The notes beneath the pieces were generated by a model. The model was not told where the DNA came from, searched no databases, and saw nothing but the letters and a program-made list of their open reading frames with translations. The translations under genes were made by a program, and so were the position numbers. Positions 22,255 through 34,863 of a DNA stretch of 64,000 nt are shown here, in pieces. Source of the stretch: Arthrobotrys musiformis (lineage: Eukaryota; Ascomycota; Orbiliomycetes; Orbiliales; Orbiliaceae); the NCBI GenBank assembly GCA_036971715.1, contig JAVHJL010000001.1, positions 806,001 through 870,000 of the forward strand, read 5' to 3'. How positions within the stretch are numbered: the stretch's first letter is position 1; every line of letters begins with the position of its first letter.

Positions 22255-25202
22255 ACAAGTACACTAGTTACCCTCTTGACAGCTTGCTGCCTGTAGCGAC
22301 CTAAAGTGAAATTTTTCCGAGAACCCGGGTGTCCCTCGCAGATAGAGGCAAACATTGAAACTTCACCTAGACAAGGGTTTGCTAACGGAAGGCCGAGGCC
22401 GAAAGGCTCAGAAATACCTGTAACGTCACATATCTTCAGCATTCCAAAGTTAGTGGATTGTTTATATTCCGCCGAAGGAGCCTGCGCCTTGGAAAGTCAT
22501 TGGCAGTCAACTGAGGAAACGGAACCTTGTTGGCCTGCAGGTACTGTTGACTAGTCTAGCTTGCAATGTTGTTGGACAGCTTAAAATTCCAACAACCTGC
22601 GGTCTTGTTTTAAGCAGGTTGGACAAGGATCCCTGACTACAGGATCCCCGATACCACTACCTATATTGTCAGTCCGCAGCTAGCTAGCTAGTTGGTGCGT
22701 CAATTGAATGCTTGCTCCACAATCGAGGCCGAGGTGTTTTTAATCCTGGACTTCGTGCGAATTACTGCACAGAGGATTTACAGGAATTTTCCTATATTTA
22801 TCCTAAGCCACGAAGATGACGGGATTTGAGACTTCGAGCTCCGATAATGAGGGGAAGGACCGGCCGCTATCCGGTCTAATAGCTAATGCTGAGACTATGG
22901 AATTAAAAATCCGAAGCGGCGGGGCGGCGCGACGGGCGGCTCCTAAACTCGCATTATAATTCCAGCTTTTTCGATCGAAGATAGGCAAATTTTAAACTTC
23001 TGATTGCTCTCATGAGCCGACGCGGGCGGGCGGGCCAATGTTCTTTTCTACGGGGAGGAACAACATGCAGCAGGTAGCATCTGGATCGGGATACATTGTT
23101 GCCGGCCTTCCCTCCCGTATGTCCCTGGCCTGGCGCTTCATGGCCTCGTAATTAACAATGCACTGGCCCCAAACATGTGTAACAAGGCACTTCCCGGTGG
23201 CTGCATGTCTCGACTATTCGCACTATCCGCAACTGACATAATAATGCGGGCTTATCATGACACAAGCTTTTTTAATCTACTGATTTTTGGGCTCTCCCAG
23301 CTATATAGCTTAGCTTTTTGCATATATATTTGATGTTATATAGTAAATATATAAACTTTAAATTTATGTAGATGGCATATAGCTCTGCAGCTCTCATAGA
23401 CATGGCGTACTTCTTTTGCTTGAGTACTGTCGGCAGATGTTCGAATTTTAGGCCCCTGGTTCGCGATTTGGCTTTCGACGGGAATATCGACGGGAGTCGG
23501 CTTGAATAACCAGGCTTTTGCATTCCCTCATTCCCCAAGCCGCTGCAGCTAAACTCAAGTATCCATACAACCGACGGCTTCTAAATCGAGACTTTTACTA
23601 ATAAGTTTTTAATGCACTCGTCCACGAGGCTCGTTCCGCGGTTGCCAGGTTTTTGAAGTTTGCTCCTCTCGGGTCCCTCGATTGGCGAGAATTTCAAGGG
23701 AAAGGGTCTCGCCCGGCCGGCAGAGAACTGGAACAACACTGTGTGACACACCGCGCGCCCGGTCCCCCCCACTAGCACTTGGAAATTCTTCGCCCTGCAA
23801 TTGCTATTTGCTACAACCTCAGGCTTGACGGGGGTAGGAGCGGGTCCTGTGACGCATTTTTTGCAGCTGTAGATCAAATCGGAAAATTCTCAGCTTCGGG
23901 GCAAGCCATGGCAATCCACGGATCCACTTTGTGTCCAAAAATCGTAATGGCTTTACGCCCGTAGTCGTCTGCCTAATATCAAACTCCAACTTCACCGCGC
24001 AAGAGCGAAAAAAATGTGAAAGCAAAACTCCATGTTATCACCGCGGCCCGGGTTAACTATTGCATTTCAGGTGAAACTGCGAGATGAAGTGTTCTTAGGT
24101 GCTCCAGTCACGCCATGAGCGCGAAATCCTACAGAAGTTGGAAGCAGCCACCGAACGCCTTCGTTGACATATGCACTGCACTTCTCAGGCACAGAAAGAA
24201 AAAACATGACCCGCAGCTGCGCAGGTGTATTTTACGCATACGTCTTGTTTTTTTTCTTTCCGTGGGATGACAATCGGAAACTGGGACATCATGCATAGCT
24301 CGTATTCGAGCTCAGGATGAACGTAGGTATGAACTGCGGTAGAGGTATTTGGTTCCATGGTCAGGCGGTTTGAGCTTTGGGAGTGGTGTTTTCATGAATG
24401 TGAGAGCTCGGCTCAAGCTTCAACGAAGAAAATGCAACAATTTGGCTTTATGCCTTCTACAGACGCCTCCGCTTCGATCGCCAAAATCTAACGCCATCCT
24501 TGAATACCCGTCATTCCAAACCAATCATCTAGTGGGTACTCCACGTATCTCCTAAAAATTTGGTGATAGGGAGTTCCGAATACTTGCAGGTCGCGCGCGC
24601 CGACACATCATTCCTAAAATTCTAACTCTTGTCGATCATAATCACAAAAATCCGAGGGCGATATCTGCCCGGGTTGCGGAATTCGTTGCCAACGAAGCTA
24701 GGAGAGACTGAAGTTTACGAGTCAGTCCCATGACTATGATCTAAAAAAGGATCGGGCAGAAGAGTTGTTATATCTGAGGCTTATCAGCTAGTTAGCCAGG
24801 TTATAGTTTCCCTTCTGTATGTTGGTTTACCAAGTGTGATCGATTTGCATCTGAAACGTTGACGTGGAACACTGGTCCAACGCTATCACGTTCGGGTAGA
24901 TTAGCAGTATCTTTGTAAATTTATTTTTGATATATTGTATAATTGTCTTTTTTCGTTTTAAGAATGCCGCAAAAAATCAATTGTAGATGAGTTCGGGGCT
25001 ATGTAGATGGTACGAATCTTAATGAGGTTGTATATGCATACGTATGTACCTGTGCCTTAATTATGCTAATAGATGATGAGCCTGGCCTATAGATGTTAGT
25101 CTACCGATGCCGATGCCCTGGTTTTCTTTTTCAAAAATTTCAGGCTATGTTCATGACGCCGACTGGACTCTGGGCTGCAGGAATGGGGAACGTGGACCGC
25201 AT

Positions 25203-25226
25203 ACATGTACGTACATGTATACACCA
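25203..25226 (+). repeat. copy 2 of the 24-bp motif, containing a perfect 20-bp palindrome
   Basis: Positions 25201-25220 (atacatgtacgtacatgtat) equal their own reverse complement. The same orientation and the same tacacca tail as copy 1. Confidence 0.65.
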
Positions 25227-27172
25227 CATAGGCGCCAGTTTGTCGCATGGCAATGCATATCGTATACGAGGTCCCTTTTTTCTCCCCCTTTCCTTGTTTT
25301 AGGGAGAAATGGTGTCACTGGCGCCGCATGGGGAAAATAAACTTTTTTTCCACTTGCCGTCTATCGTGGTGACATTGAGGCACTATAGCCATTTGTTGTA
25401 TTTTAATACCTTCGTTTCTATGCATATATGCCGTAGCTTCGCTCTCTGGTAGTACGGATGACCTATACGACGTCGATTTAAGAACCTCTTATGAAATTTA
25501 GTACGCAAGTGCGGGTAAACTTGCGTCCCCAATCTAAATTTTAGGGTCGGTTTAGAAATGAATCCCCGAAGCCGCTATGCCCTTTCGGCACTTGAGTAAA
25601 TGTAGATGGTGATGTATACCTAGGTAGCTACCCCCTCTCGCTTGGGGTTTATAAATATGCATGCCGGCCGATAAGCCGGTTCCTAAGTAGCTAGCCTCGA
25701 TATGCACCCGCTGCATATCCGTTGACCGGGTAAAATTCCCTTTCTATGAAGGAAACGGAATTGCAAAGTCACAAACAAAAATGTCTATCATGCATATCGC
25801 CATATTTATGTAGCTATGTTTGTACGCACGGGATGACCGATCCGAAGGAGGTTCTAGCTAGGGCTTGGCCTGGCCTGGCTTGGGTGGATATCGATCCTTG
25901 TCCAGAGAGTCAGTACTTTCTCTGTATGTACCCAGGTACCTTCCCCCATGCTCACGGATATGCAACACCCAAAAAGACACACGGCACAGCAGGGCTTCCT
26001 TCAGCTGTCTGGAATGGGCCATTTGGCTCGATCTCGGGCGGCGTCCAACTATAAATTTTTTATTAGCACGGGTCACGTCAACCCGCGGAGCGCATCTTCA
26101 AATAAACAAGGCGAACGAGAATCAATGGGGTTTCTTTCAAAGCACCGGCACTGGGCAAATTTACCGCATGTCGGTTTGCCCTTCGAAGGAGGTCGCAGAT
26201 CTGCAAAGTGAGGCATTATAATGCAATGTGGCTCGTAAATTAACACGGGGAGTTGGAATCAGTGAGCCTGCACGAAGCTCGATTGATGCCCGAAAATTTC
26301 GATGGGTTGTATTTGGGGGTTGGGCTGGGGGTTACCCGCCATGCAGGCACTCGTACGGTTGTGACAATAAAACCTGGTCTTCTAGCCTCGAAAGGTTGAC
26401 TTTGTCCTGGGATTTGTAGACTCCAAACCCTCAATATTCCCCCAGATAGCTCCTTGTTGTCGAAATCTTCGTTGCACAGCTGTCTTATGCCTTCCGGATC
26501 CAAGATAAAACATCATTGTCTCAGGCTTGAACTCCTATATACCTAATCCTCATTCATAAAAAGTTAGCTGTAAGTCATTTCTGCTGCCTAGCGTACAGTT
26601 TTCCAACATCTCCTGCGTATAATCGCAAGGGTATTCAAATCTGGGGAATTAGGCCTGGCTCCCCCACACTGCTGTCAGAGAACAGAACCAACAGCACAAG
26701 GGTATCCTATCAATTAGTTGGAACTTTTGACCTGGTAGTATGATCATCCGGGGATATTTCTGTTTTTATAGTTTCGGTTTATAACAACCGCTTCTCCTTC
26801 CTGATTTCGTATTCTTTGAAGTTTATGAATCTTGTTTCTGTTTCAATTGTTGATGTTTTGGTTCTGTTTATAGATTTGCTGACTGTTAGATATATAGGGC
26901 GTAGCGAAGCAAGATAGTAGCTTTAACACACTTACCGATTGTTAACTAAGCCATAGGGCCATTACCAAAACCCGTACAGATTCGTCTCAAACAATTTCTG
27001 CTGGACCTTTAAAGAATATATTGGGCAGACCTCGATACTGCTAAAGGCGCTTGTCGTTGAAAGAGTGGAAGTTGGTATTGTAGGAGTATATACAGCTTCC
27101 AGCGAAAGAAAGTTGTTCTACTGGGTTAAAAAGAGTGGAGTTGAAGGTATTAAGCTGTGACCAGTAGCCAAG

Positions 27173-29439
27173 ATGTCTACCATAAACACACAACCACTTC
27201 CTCCACAACCATCGCTGTCCCAGCGAGATTCAACATCACCAAACCATCGTTTCGGCAGACGTTTCTTCAGTAAATGGAAAGCCATTGTATCTTATATACC
27301 AATAAATAAAGGAAAGGACAAGTCTACCAGCTTTTGGAAATCGAGCACCAAGCCCTCAGTTTTCCCAAAACGCCTGTCGACTCAATCAGGTTCTTCGGCA
27401 TCATCAGACCGCGGACCAGTACATATTGAATATTCGAAACCGTTGAAGATAGAGAAGCCGACGGTTACTTCGATTGGCAATATGCTTCCTCATTCTGAGG
27501 ATACCGGTGAACCGGTGGTGCGCGGAGAGGGGAAACACGAAATCCCTTTTGTTGACTTGTTGACCTGGCTCTTTGGCAATAGCGAGTACGACCATAACAA
27601 AACAGTGAGTTTTTTTTGGCGAGGAACCCCAAATATCGAATGTGAGTAAGGAAGGATGGAATTTGAAGCTAAACAATCATTCGGTAGGTGTTTGTCGATG
27701 CTTTGCATCCAGAGCGCTCCTTGACCGCCTTTGATGTTGAGGCTCAGGTTAAATCGTTGATCGGTGGACTCCGCAGCATCGGAGTCAAACCGGGAGATGC
27801 AGTTTGCATCCATTCATTCAACGACGTAAGTATTATTGATCGCAAGAGTTGGATATAGATCAAGTCGCTGACACCGAGGTTTTAGATCATGTACCCAATC
27901 TTGTTTTTGGCCATCATTGGCTGCGGTGCTGCGTTTGTCGGGACGAATCCTGGATATACAGCCTTCGAACTGGAGCATCATTTCAAGATCTCCGGCACTA
28001 AGTTCATCTTCGTGCAGCCAAGTCTTTTCAAGAACGTCAATGAGGCTGCTCAACGTACCTCCATCCCCAGTACTAGAATCTTTGCCTTTGACACCGAGGG
28101 GCAAATACTCAAGGAAGAGGATGGACTTCGATCCTTCAAAGAGTTGCTGGAGCATGAGAAAGAAGATTGGATCAAGTTCGATGATGAGAAATCTGCCAAA
28201 ACGACCCTGATGGGCCTCTTTGCAAGTTCCGGAACGACTGGATTGCCGAAGGTCATCGCCATATCACACTATGCTTGGGTGGCTGGGAGTGTGGTTCTTC
28301 GTGAGCCATTGTTGAGGCCATATGAGGTGAGGTTCCAGAAGAAAGAAAGAATGAGAAGATGGGAGAAAGCCAAGGTTTTATTTTTCAGTTATAACTGACA
28401 TGACGTCTTTACTAGGTGAAACGTTTGATGTGCCTTCCATCGTTCCACGGATTTGCAGCTCCATTGACAATTGGGGTTCCGCTCCGTCTTGGGCAAACCA
28501 CTTATATCCTCCCTCGTTTTGATCTTGGCGCCTTCGTCAATGCTGCTGCTAAGTTTGAGATCAATGAAACCGCTGTTGCTCCACCTGTGCTCCAAGGGTT
28601 CCTCAAGTCGCCACCAGAGACACAAAATAAGCTCAAGACCATCAAGCGAGTTTGGTGCGGTGGTGCCCCCTTGAATGTTAAGCTGCAAACGGAAGCTCGC
28701 AGTTGTTTTGACAAAGATGCCGAGATTGTCAACATCTGGGGGATGACCGAGATTGGCATCACTGTCGGTATGAAATATGACGATATTGACCGTACTGGAG
28801 CTGCTAGCAAGCTCCTAGCCAATACCGAGGCCAGAATTGTTGACGATTCGGGTGTCAATATCACCCACACTGGCGAACAAGGCGAAGTCCAGATCCGCAC
28901 TCCACAGTGTTGCTCAGGCTACTGGGGTAACCCAAAGGCCACAAGTGAGTTGATACTGCCAGATGGCTGGGTTCGCACCGGCGATGTTGCCTACTTCAAG
29001 GATGGCAAGCTATATATAATGGACAGGAAGAAGGTAAGCCCACTAATCCGTATGTATATGAAATTATGCCAGCATAGACCTGACAAGGAAAAACTAGGAA
29101 ATGATTAAGGTCCGTGGATGGCAAGTTGCTCCCGCCGAATTGGAGGCCATCCTCATCACCCATCCGTGTATCAAGGATGCCGCCGTCATCGGAATCAAAG
29201 TCGGAGCAGAAGATGATGAACATGAGGTTCCAAGGGCCTACGTTGTTCCCGTCGAAGCTGGTGGGATCACGGAGACCGAAGTCAAAGAATTTGTACTTTC
29301 AAAGCTTTCCAAGTACAAAGCTTTGGATGGAGGCGTTTACTTTGTGGAGGCGATCCCTAAGTCGCCAGCTGGTAAGATCTTAAAGAAGATCATTCGTGCC
29401 GAATGGCTCTCCAAAGGCGAGCAGAAGCCAATGGCCTAA
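27173..29439 (+). CDS. 4-coumarate:CoA ligase-like adenylate-forming enzyme
   Basis: Five exons (27173-27604, 27688-27825, 27886-28326, 28416-29033, 29098-29439) splice in phase to 656 residues. The first 140 residues are a Ser/Lys-rich extension not usual in 4CLs. ANL-family motifs follow: SSGTTGLPK phosphate loop at about 304-312, WGMTE at 445-449, GWVRTGDVAY near 525, DRKKEMIKVRGWQV at the hinge, and the acyl-transfer-domain lysine in SPAGKILKK (about K636). Such enzymes adenylate a carboxylic acid and usually pass it to CoA. The substrate cannot be read from the sequence. There is no C-terminal peroxisomal SKL-type signal (it ends KPMA). Divergent from the TmpA-like gene, which recalls AfeA/TmpB of Aspergillus. 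Confidence 0.9.
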
Positions 29440-30596
29440 GAGTTTAGGAGGCAACTAGCTGTGTGTGGCGGGGATCGATTCACATAAATTATTAATTTTT
29501 TTACAGTCTAGGGCGTTCATGGGGTTTCTTTATATACTTACGTTTGCTACCGGTTTCGTTTCGCTAGCTGCTATATTCCTTCGTTTCGGAATACGCTGTT
29601 CATTATCATTACTGAACCATACGGGTTATAATTGTTTCTATAGCGGGGTTTCACGGAATTATTATTTATACGTCGCCTCTATTGCTTAATCAACTGTAAT
29701 ACAAGAAGTAACCGGACCAATTGAGATTATATGTAAATGGCTAAGATGGTATCGTTGAACCTCGCACTATCCTAGGTCCATGATTAGTTGACGCCACCGC
29801 GGATGTGCCGACAAAGGGTTTCCAGCACGCATGTCAATACTATTATATATAATATGTCACCCTACCGGCCTCGAATCTACTCACGCCTAAGCTCGGTGCA
29901 CTAGGGCGTATTAGACAGGCAAATCGGTTGAGCTTCCCAGGTCGTTTGCGAGGCGACTCGTATCGATGTTCCATTACTCGTGCGCCATTTCCAACAGCTG
30001 CAAGGCTTCTCCACAGGATTCAATACTGGGCGAATGTTGACTTGCATGACCGCCCGCCTTCCCCTAGAAGAGAATTGAAGCCCGATTCGTGTACGTGTCT
30101 ATCACAAGCTATTTACCCATGAAACGATTCGAGAAACCTGGCCGGAGCTCATTGCGAAATTGGCATTGTAGAACTTTGAGCCTCGGCCTTCAGAGAACTA
30201 GACTGGGGATATGTTGACAATCCCCGCAAGTTGTCCATAACCTCTTGAGCTTAAAATCTAGGAGATATCCCATGTCCTGTACTGTCTCTACGCTAGTAAA
30301 CTGAGCTAAGCTAGGCCGTAAGAAGTTTCAGGAGTTGTTGGCATGTTGGTGGCTGGTAAGACACGTGACTGTGGCAGTTAAGCTCCCATGCGCCACACTG
30401 TGTCCAACACCACTTCCAACATGCTTAGTACGACATCCCAAACGACGCGCAATTCTACCGACCTTTCTCAAGCTTTCCCCATTCTCGACTTCACCCATCG
30501 CCTTCATCGCCATACCCCGTCGATATACGCCCTACCGTCTTGTCGAAGCTGCTTTTGAGATACCATAATAGAGTGATAGATTCCGGGTGATTCAAG
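29440..30596. other. intergenic, upstream of PUP3, with a CACGTG E-box
   Basis: CACGTG at 30362-30367, about 230 bp upstream of the PUP3 start codon, could bind a bHLH factor. I looked for the Rpn4 element GGTGGCAAA and found only a partial match (GGTGGCTGG near 30350). No gene between. Confidence 0.4.
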
Positions 30597-31699
30597 ATGG
30601 TGAGTTCGACTTGTGCCTCTTGTTCGATTGAAGGTCGTTTGGAGCTAACTAGCTGGTGGGCATGTAGTCGAATCCGTTCACGCTTAGTACGTACACATTC
30701 TCCCACGAGGTCGAATACACGGCATTTGGTTCTGTTATGCTTGGAATAGCTTGCTGATGGTAGTTTCTGTTCAGATGGTGGTGCTTGTTTGGCGATGGTA
30801 CGGCTTGCTTCAATACCCCTCCGCACGTTTATCGAGACGTCATTCTAACTTGGTGATATAGGCCGGGAAGGACTGCGTAGGTGAGGGGCAACTTGTCAAC
30901 AATCTATATCGACATACACGACGCCGTTACTGACATCTGCATGAAACTACGATAGCCATTGCATGCGATCTGAGACTAGGTCCGATAGTCCCACTACGAC
31001 CCACCAAATCCGCTGGGATGGCCATGCTAACCCACCAACAGGTCAACAAGCCCTCACACTCTCAAATAACTTCCCCAAGGTCTTCAACTATGGCGATGTA
31101 TTTCTGGGCCTAACAGGTCTCGCCACCGACGTCCAAACAATGTTCGTAGCCGCTACAGCCCTCATTAGTAACTATAGCTTACGAACGTGAAACCGCATTC
31201 CAGGCACTCCCTCTTCCGCTACAAAGTAAACCTCTACCGTCTCCGAGAAGAACGCGAAATCGAACCAGAAACAATGGCAAACCTCGTCTCCTCGACCCTT
31301 TACGAACGTCGTTTCGGACCATACTTCGTCTCGCCCGTTGTTGCCGGTATCAACCAGCGTACGGGTAAGCCGTTCATCTGCGGCTTCGATTCGATCGGTT
31401 GTATCGACTTCGCCAAGGATTTCATCGTTAGCGGTACGGCGAGCGACCAGTTGTTCGGTGTCGCCGAAGGTCTGTGGGAGCCAGATCTGGAGCCTGAAGA
31501 TCTGTTCGAGACCGTCAGTCAGACTTTGTTGAATTCTTTGGATAGAGATGCGTTGGCTGGTTGGTATGTTTATCGTGGTTATTCCTCTCTTATATCCCTT
31601 TCTGGCTTGCTAACGTTTTGATACCGTAGGGGTGCACACGTTTACATAATCACTAAGGACAAAGTCACCAAGAGATTATTAAGAAGTAGACAGGACTAA
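30597..31699 (+). CDS. PUP3: 20S proteasome subunit beta type-3
   Basis: Eight exons: 30597-30599, 30668-30686, 30775-30797, 30862-30880, 30956-30979, 31042-31141, 31204-31563, 31630-31699. Spliced, they give 205 residues, close to the family's usual length, starting MSNPFTLNGGACLAMAGKDC and running through AIACDLRLGQQALTLSNNFP, FGPYFVSPVVAGI, GFDSIGCIDFAKDFIVSGTA and a GWGAHVYIITKD end. Beta-3 is a non-catalytic ring subunit: no propeptide and no N-terminal catalytic Thr, as seen here. The first exon is only the ATG; the next four are 19, 23, 19 and 24 nt. The sixth intron uses a GTTCGT donor, chosen because it alone keeps the frame with the CATTCCAG acceptor. Confidence 0.93.
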
Positions 31700-31943
31700 G
31701 AGATGCCACTTGATCATACACAAGACGAAGGCGGAATGGATATAGCTTGGCTGTTAGCTAGCATGCGTTTTGGAATGAGATGAAAACTACTATTCATCCT
31801 TTTAAGTATTCTACACTATATTAAACAGCAAAAATGGCTATCGAACTTTTGCCCCATATATATTGTACAAGAAGAAACAAAAAACCATTCCAGTAACTCC
31901 GTCTAGACATCGTACAGCTCGCCAATCTAGGTTAACTTTAGAC

Positions 31944-34863
31944 TCATTCCATCTCGACGTCTTCATCCTCGGATGCTTCTTCCTCGCTATCGTCATCCGC
32001 TACCTCTTCTCCGTCGTCGTCATCCTCATGGATTCCATTGACTTTGCCAGTTAAAACTCTTGCCTCTTTTTTGTCATCAACAAATGCCGCCTCTTCCATC
32101 TGGTTTAGAGTGTACTCCACAATGTAGCTCTCCCCGATCAACTCCTCTACTCTTCCGTAATGCCGTTCCGTGTACTTTTCCATGGCCTCCATAATGTCCT
32201 TAATGATCATAGTCTCTCCTTTTCTCTTCTTTGGCGCTTCTCCGTCCTCTTCAACCCTCTTCCTCGCTGGAACCTTCAAATCCATAAGCTTTTCGGCGGG
32301 GAAGGATCGTAGGATGACAGAGAGCACTCTTTGCGCCACATTTGAAGTCCTCGAGTTCGTATTCCAGTCACGCACTCTGCAGAGGAGTAAGTATAGATGG
32401 TAATCCCTCAAATTGGCCAGCACCTCGTCAACGGATTTGAGTCCAATGATCGAATCCTTCTCCGCATCAGGGGAGTTGATTACGGATGTGAACAGGTTAA
32501 GGAGCTTGTATGGGTAGTTGAGTTCCAGTGCTAGGATGATGGCGGATTTGTAGTCCTTAGCCTGGATGTAGTTCGCCAGCTTTTGTTCCCTATTAAGGCC
32601 GTTAGCATTCTATGCTAAAACTAGAGCTGTAATCAGGAAAGAAACTTACTGTTCCACTTTTCTCTCCTCCTCTTTCTGTCGCTCTTCTCTGGTCTCCTCG
32701 CTCACGTCTTTCCAAAAGCTGACAACTGAATCGCCGCCACCCGTAACGATGACACTTTCATCGCGACTTCCGGCCAAGGCCCAAACTTTATCTTCATGGC
32801 CGTCTAGTGTGGTCACACATTCTCCAGTTCTTGCTTCCCAAACCTTTACCAAGCCCTCACCACCAGCGCTCGCAACTTGTAGTCCATTATTCAACCACAT
32901 AGCCTTTAGAACAATTCCAGCATGTCCTTCAAAAGTTTTGATACAACTGTAATCTGCCAAATTCCACAGTCGAACAGTTTTATCACCGCTTGCGGAGAGC
33001 AGAAGCCTCCCCGCCCCTTCTCCACCCACAGTGCTCGCAGTAACATGCGACGGCCCAAATTTTACGGACCAGACACCCCTCCTGTGGCCTCTGCAAATAC
33101 CAACAGTTTCGCCTGTTTCTGTAGACCATACTTTAATCGTCCTATCCTGCGACGCCGTTGCGAAAAGTTTGTCGTCTGAGGAGATGTCGATGAAGTTTAT
33201 ATCCTTATCGTGGGCCTTGCGTGTGAACAATGCTTTTGAAGATTTGATAATGATATTTGTTTGCCCCTCCGGAGCCTTTGGTACCTCCCAGCGTTTTATG
33301 GTCGAGTCTTTAGAACCTGTGATTAAGAACTTTGGCGGCGCGGGGAACGGGGTTGACGTCTCCGATATGGAACGAGATAGAGCGACTGCGCCTAGTGATT
33401 CTGTGTGCCCAACGAATCTTGCGTAGCATGTGAACCTTTCATGTTGTAGAGGATTTTCGGGGTCAATCTTCCATAGTCTGGCTTCGTTGTCTTTTCCACC
33501 GCTAAGAAGCCAGTTTCCAGTCGAATCTCGGTCGAGGCAGATTGCGATATCAGAATGGCCCTTTAGAACACCGATATCGCCAAAGGATGACTCATTGGGG
33601 GATATTATTCTAATATCTTCACTATTTGTGGCCAAAGCGATCAGGGAATCGTTCGGGGTTAGGTATTGGAGGTCGATGATTTCGTCGTGGTGGCCCGATA
33701 TCCGACGAGCGACTGGGAGGTTTGGCGCTAAGGAGCGGACCAAGAAGGTTTGATCGTTGTGGATTGATATTATCGAATTCGTCTTCTTCGAGTATCTGCA
33801 GTCCAATTATCAGCTCCGATGCCATCAATGTTAATGGGCAGGGCGTTATACATCACGTCAACAATTTCATCTTCCTGGTCAGCTTTCGCCATCGGGATAG
33901 ACTTTCCTGTACTCGAGCTCCATAACCTTATCGAGCCCTTATCACCAGCGGTATACACAACTTGTGAATTGTCGCCTTCATTCTGGCCAACCTTCACACC
34001 GGGTTCCAGTAGTCCCACGGTTTCCAAAGTCTCAAGAACGGGAACCTGTCCTCTAGCCGACCAATCGCTCGTTTCCCAGATGATAAAGACAGCATCTCTC
34101 CCACCGCTGACCAATACTCTGCCGTCCACACTCCAATCCAACCCCCTCACCACGCTATTATGGCCCTCTAAAGTCTTCACCATCTTCCTAGTGTTCAGAT
34201 CCCACACAATAACCTTCGTATCATCAGCCCCAGAAGCAAGCCTCCACTTCCTAGCATCCCTATCCGGAGGTGCAAAGAAAGATAACGCCGAAATAACACC
34301 ACCATGTCCGCGAAGATTATGTGTGACGAATCCACCTTTGATATCCCAAACTTTGACGAGACCGTCAGAACCGCCGGTAGCGAATAATGTGCCAGTTGGA
34401 TCGATTACCGAAGTAATTACTGGTGCATCGTGGGCTTTTACGGCACGGGCAAGGGCTGCGGTTATGCCGGTTGATGTGACGGAGAGGGTGTATATCCGCA
34501 TCATGAAGGACTTTGAACAAGTGATCAAATGGGAGGCATTGGGAGTAACTATTACCACCGTCAGTATAATACCCCGTCTGTAAGATAGAGGATTACATAC
34601 TAGCCAGTGTAGATATCATTTCTGTATCCTGTTCCATTCAATACCAGTTAGTCAAAGCCTGTAAACGAAGCCAATTACTGGCAACATACCCCCTCTATCC
34701 TAGCCAATTCCTGCCCAGTCTCCATATCTGTAAGGATGACATCTTCATCCAACGTGCTAACGAGAATTCGACCATCACCAGACAAAGCGCACTTGCCTCC
34801 AGTGTAGAACGACTGAAGGACTTTCGTCTGTTTGAACGCTGTTTTGAGAAGCGGCGGCGCCAT
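31944..34863 (-). CDS. UTP13: U3 snoRNP/SSU processome WD40 protein Utp13
   Basis: Five exons: 34863-34690, 34628-34601 (28 nt), 34548-33852, 33795-32650 and 32589-31944, for 896 residues. The 28-nt exon and 52-bp intron restore ISTLAITPNASHLI, and intron 33796-33851 restores DEIVDVIYSKKTNSIISIH. At least ten WD repeats are visible, for example GSDGLVKVWDI, DDTKVIVWDL, GKDNEARLWKI, SKDSTIKRWEV, SQDRTIKVWST, SGDKTVRLWNL and GEGLVKVWEA. The Utp13 C-terminal helical domain follows (QKLANYIQAKDYKSAIILAL), then an acidic tail. Utp13 (TBL3 in animals) is part of the UTP-B module that binds pre-18S rRNA in the nucleolus. Converges with PUP3 at a 244-bp gap. Confidence 0.92.

Larger units (their letters stand above)
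21410..27172. other. 5.8-kb gene-free divergent spacer
   Basis: Separates the divergent TmpA-like and adenylate-forming genes. All frames are short or compositionally biased and none resembles a known protein. It contains AT-rich patches and a 24-bp motif found twice (22231-22254 and 25203-25226). It may hold long promoters, unannotated noncoding RNA or decayed mobile DNA; none can be shown. Confidence 0.5.

Noticed and set aside
25746..26221. 102- and 118-codon plus-strand frames in the divergent spacer
   Set aside because: Overlapping frames of similar length with no family features, expected by chance in a GC-richer patch.
31142..31203. Alternative GTAGCC donor for the sixth PUP3 intron
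   Set aside because: It shifts the frame after the acceptor; GTTCGT keeps HSLFRYKVNLYRL in frame and matches the family length.
34569..34600. A 23-nt intron (GTATGT...TTACAG) in UTP13
   Set aside because: Too short for splicing; a 52-bp intron with a CTGAC branch and TAATAG acceptor gives the conserved ISTLAITPN sequence.
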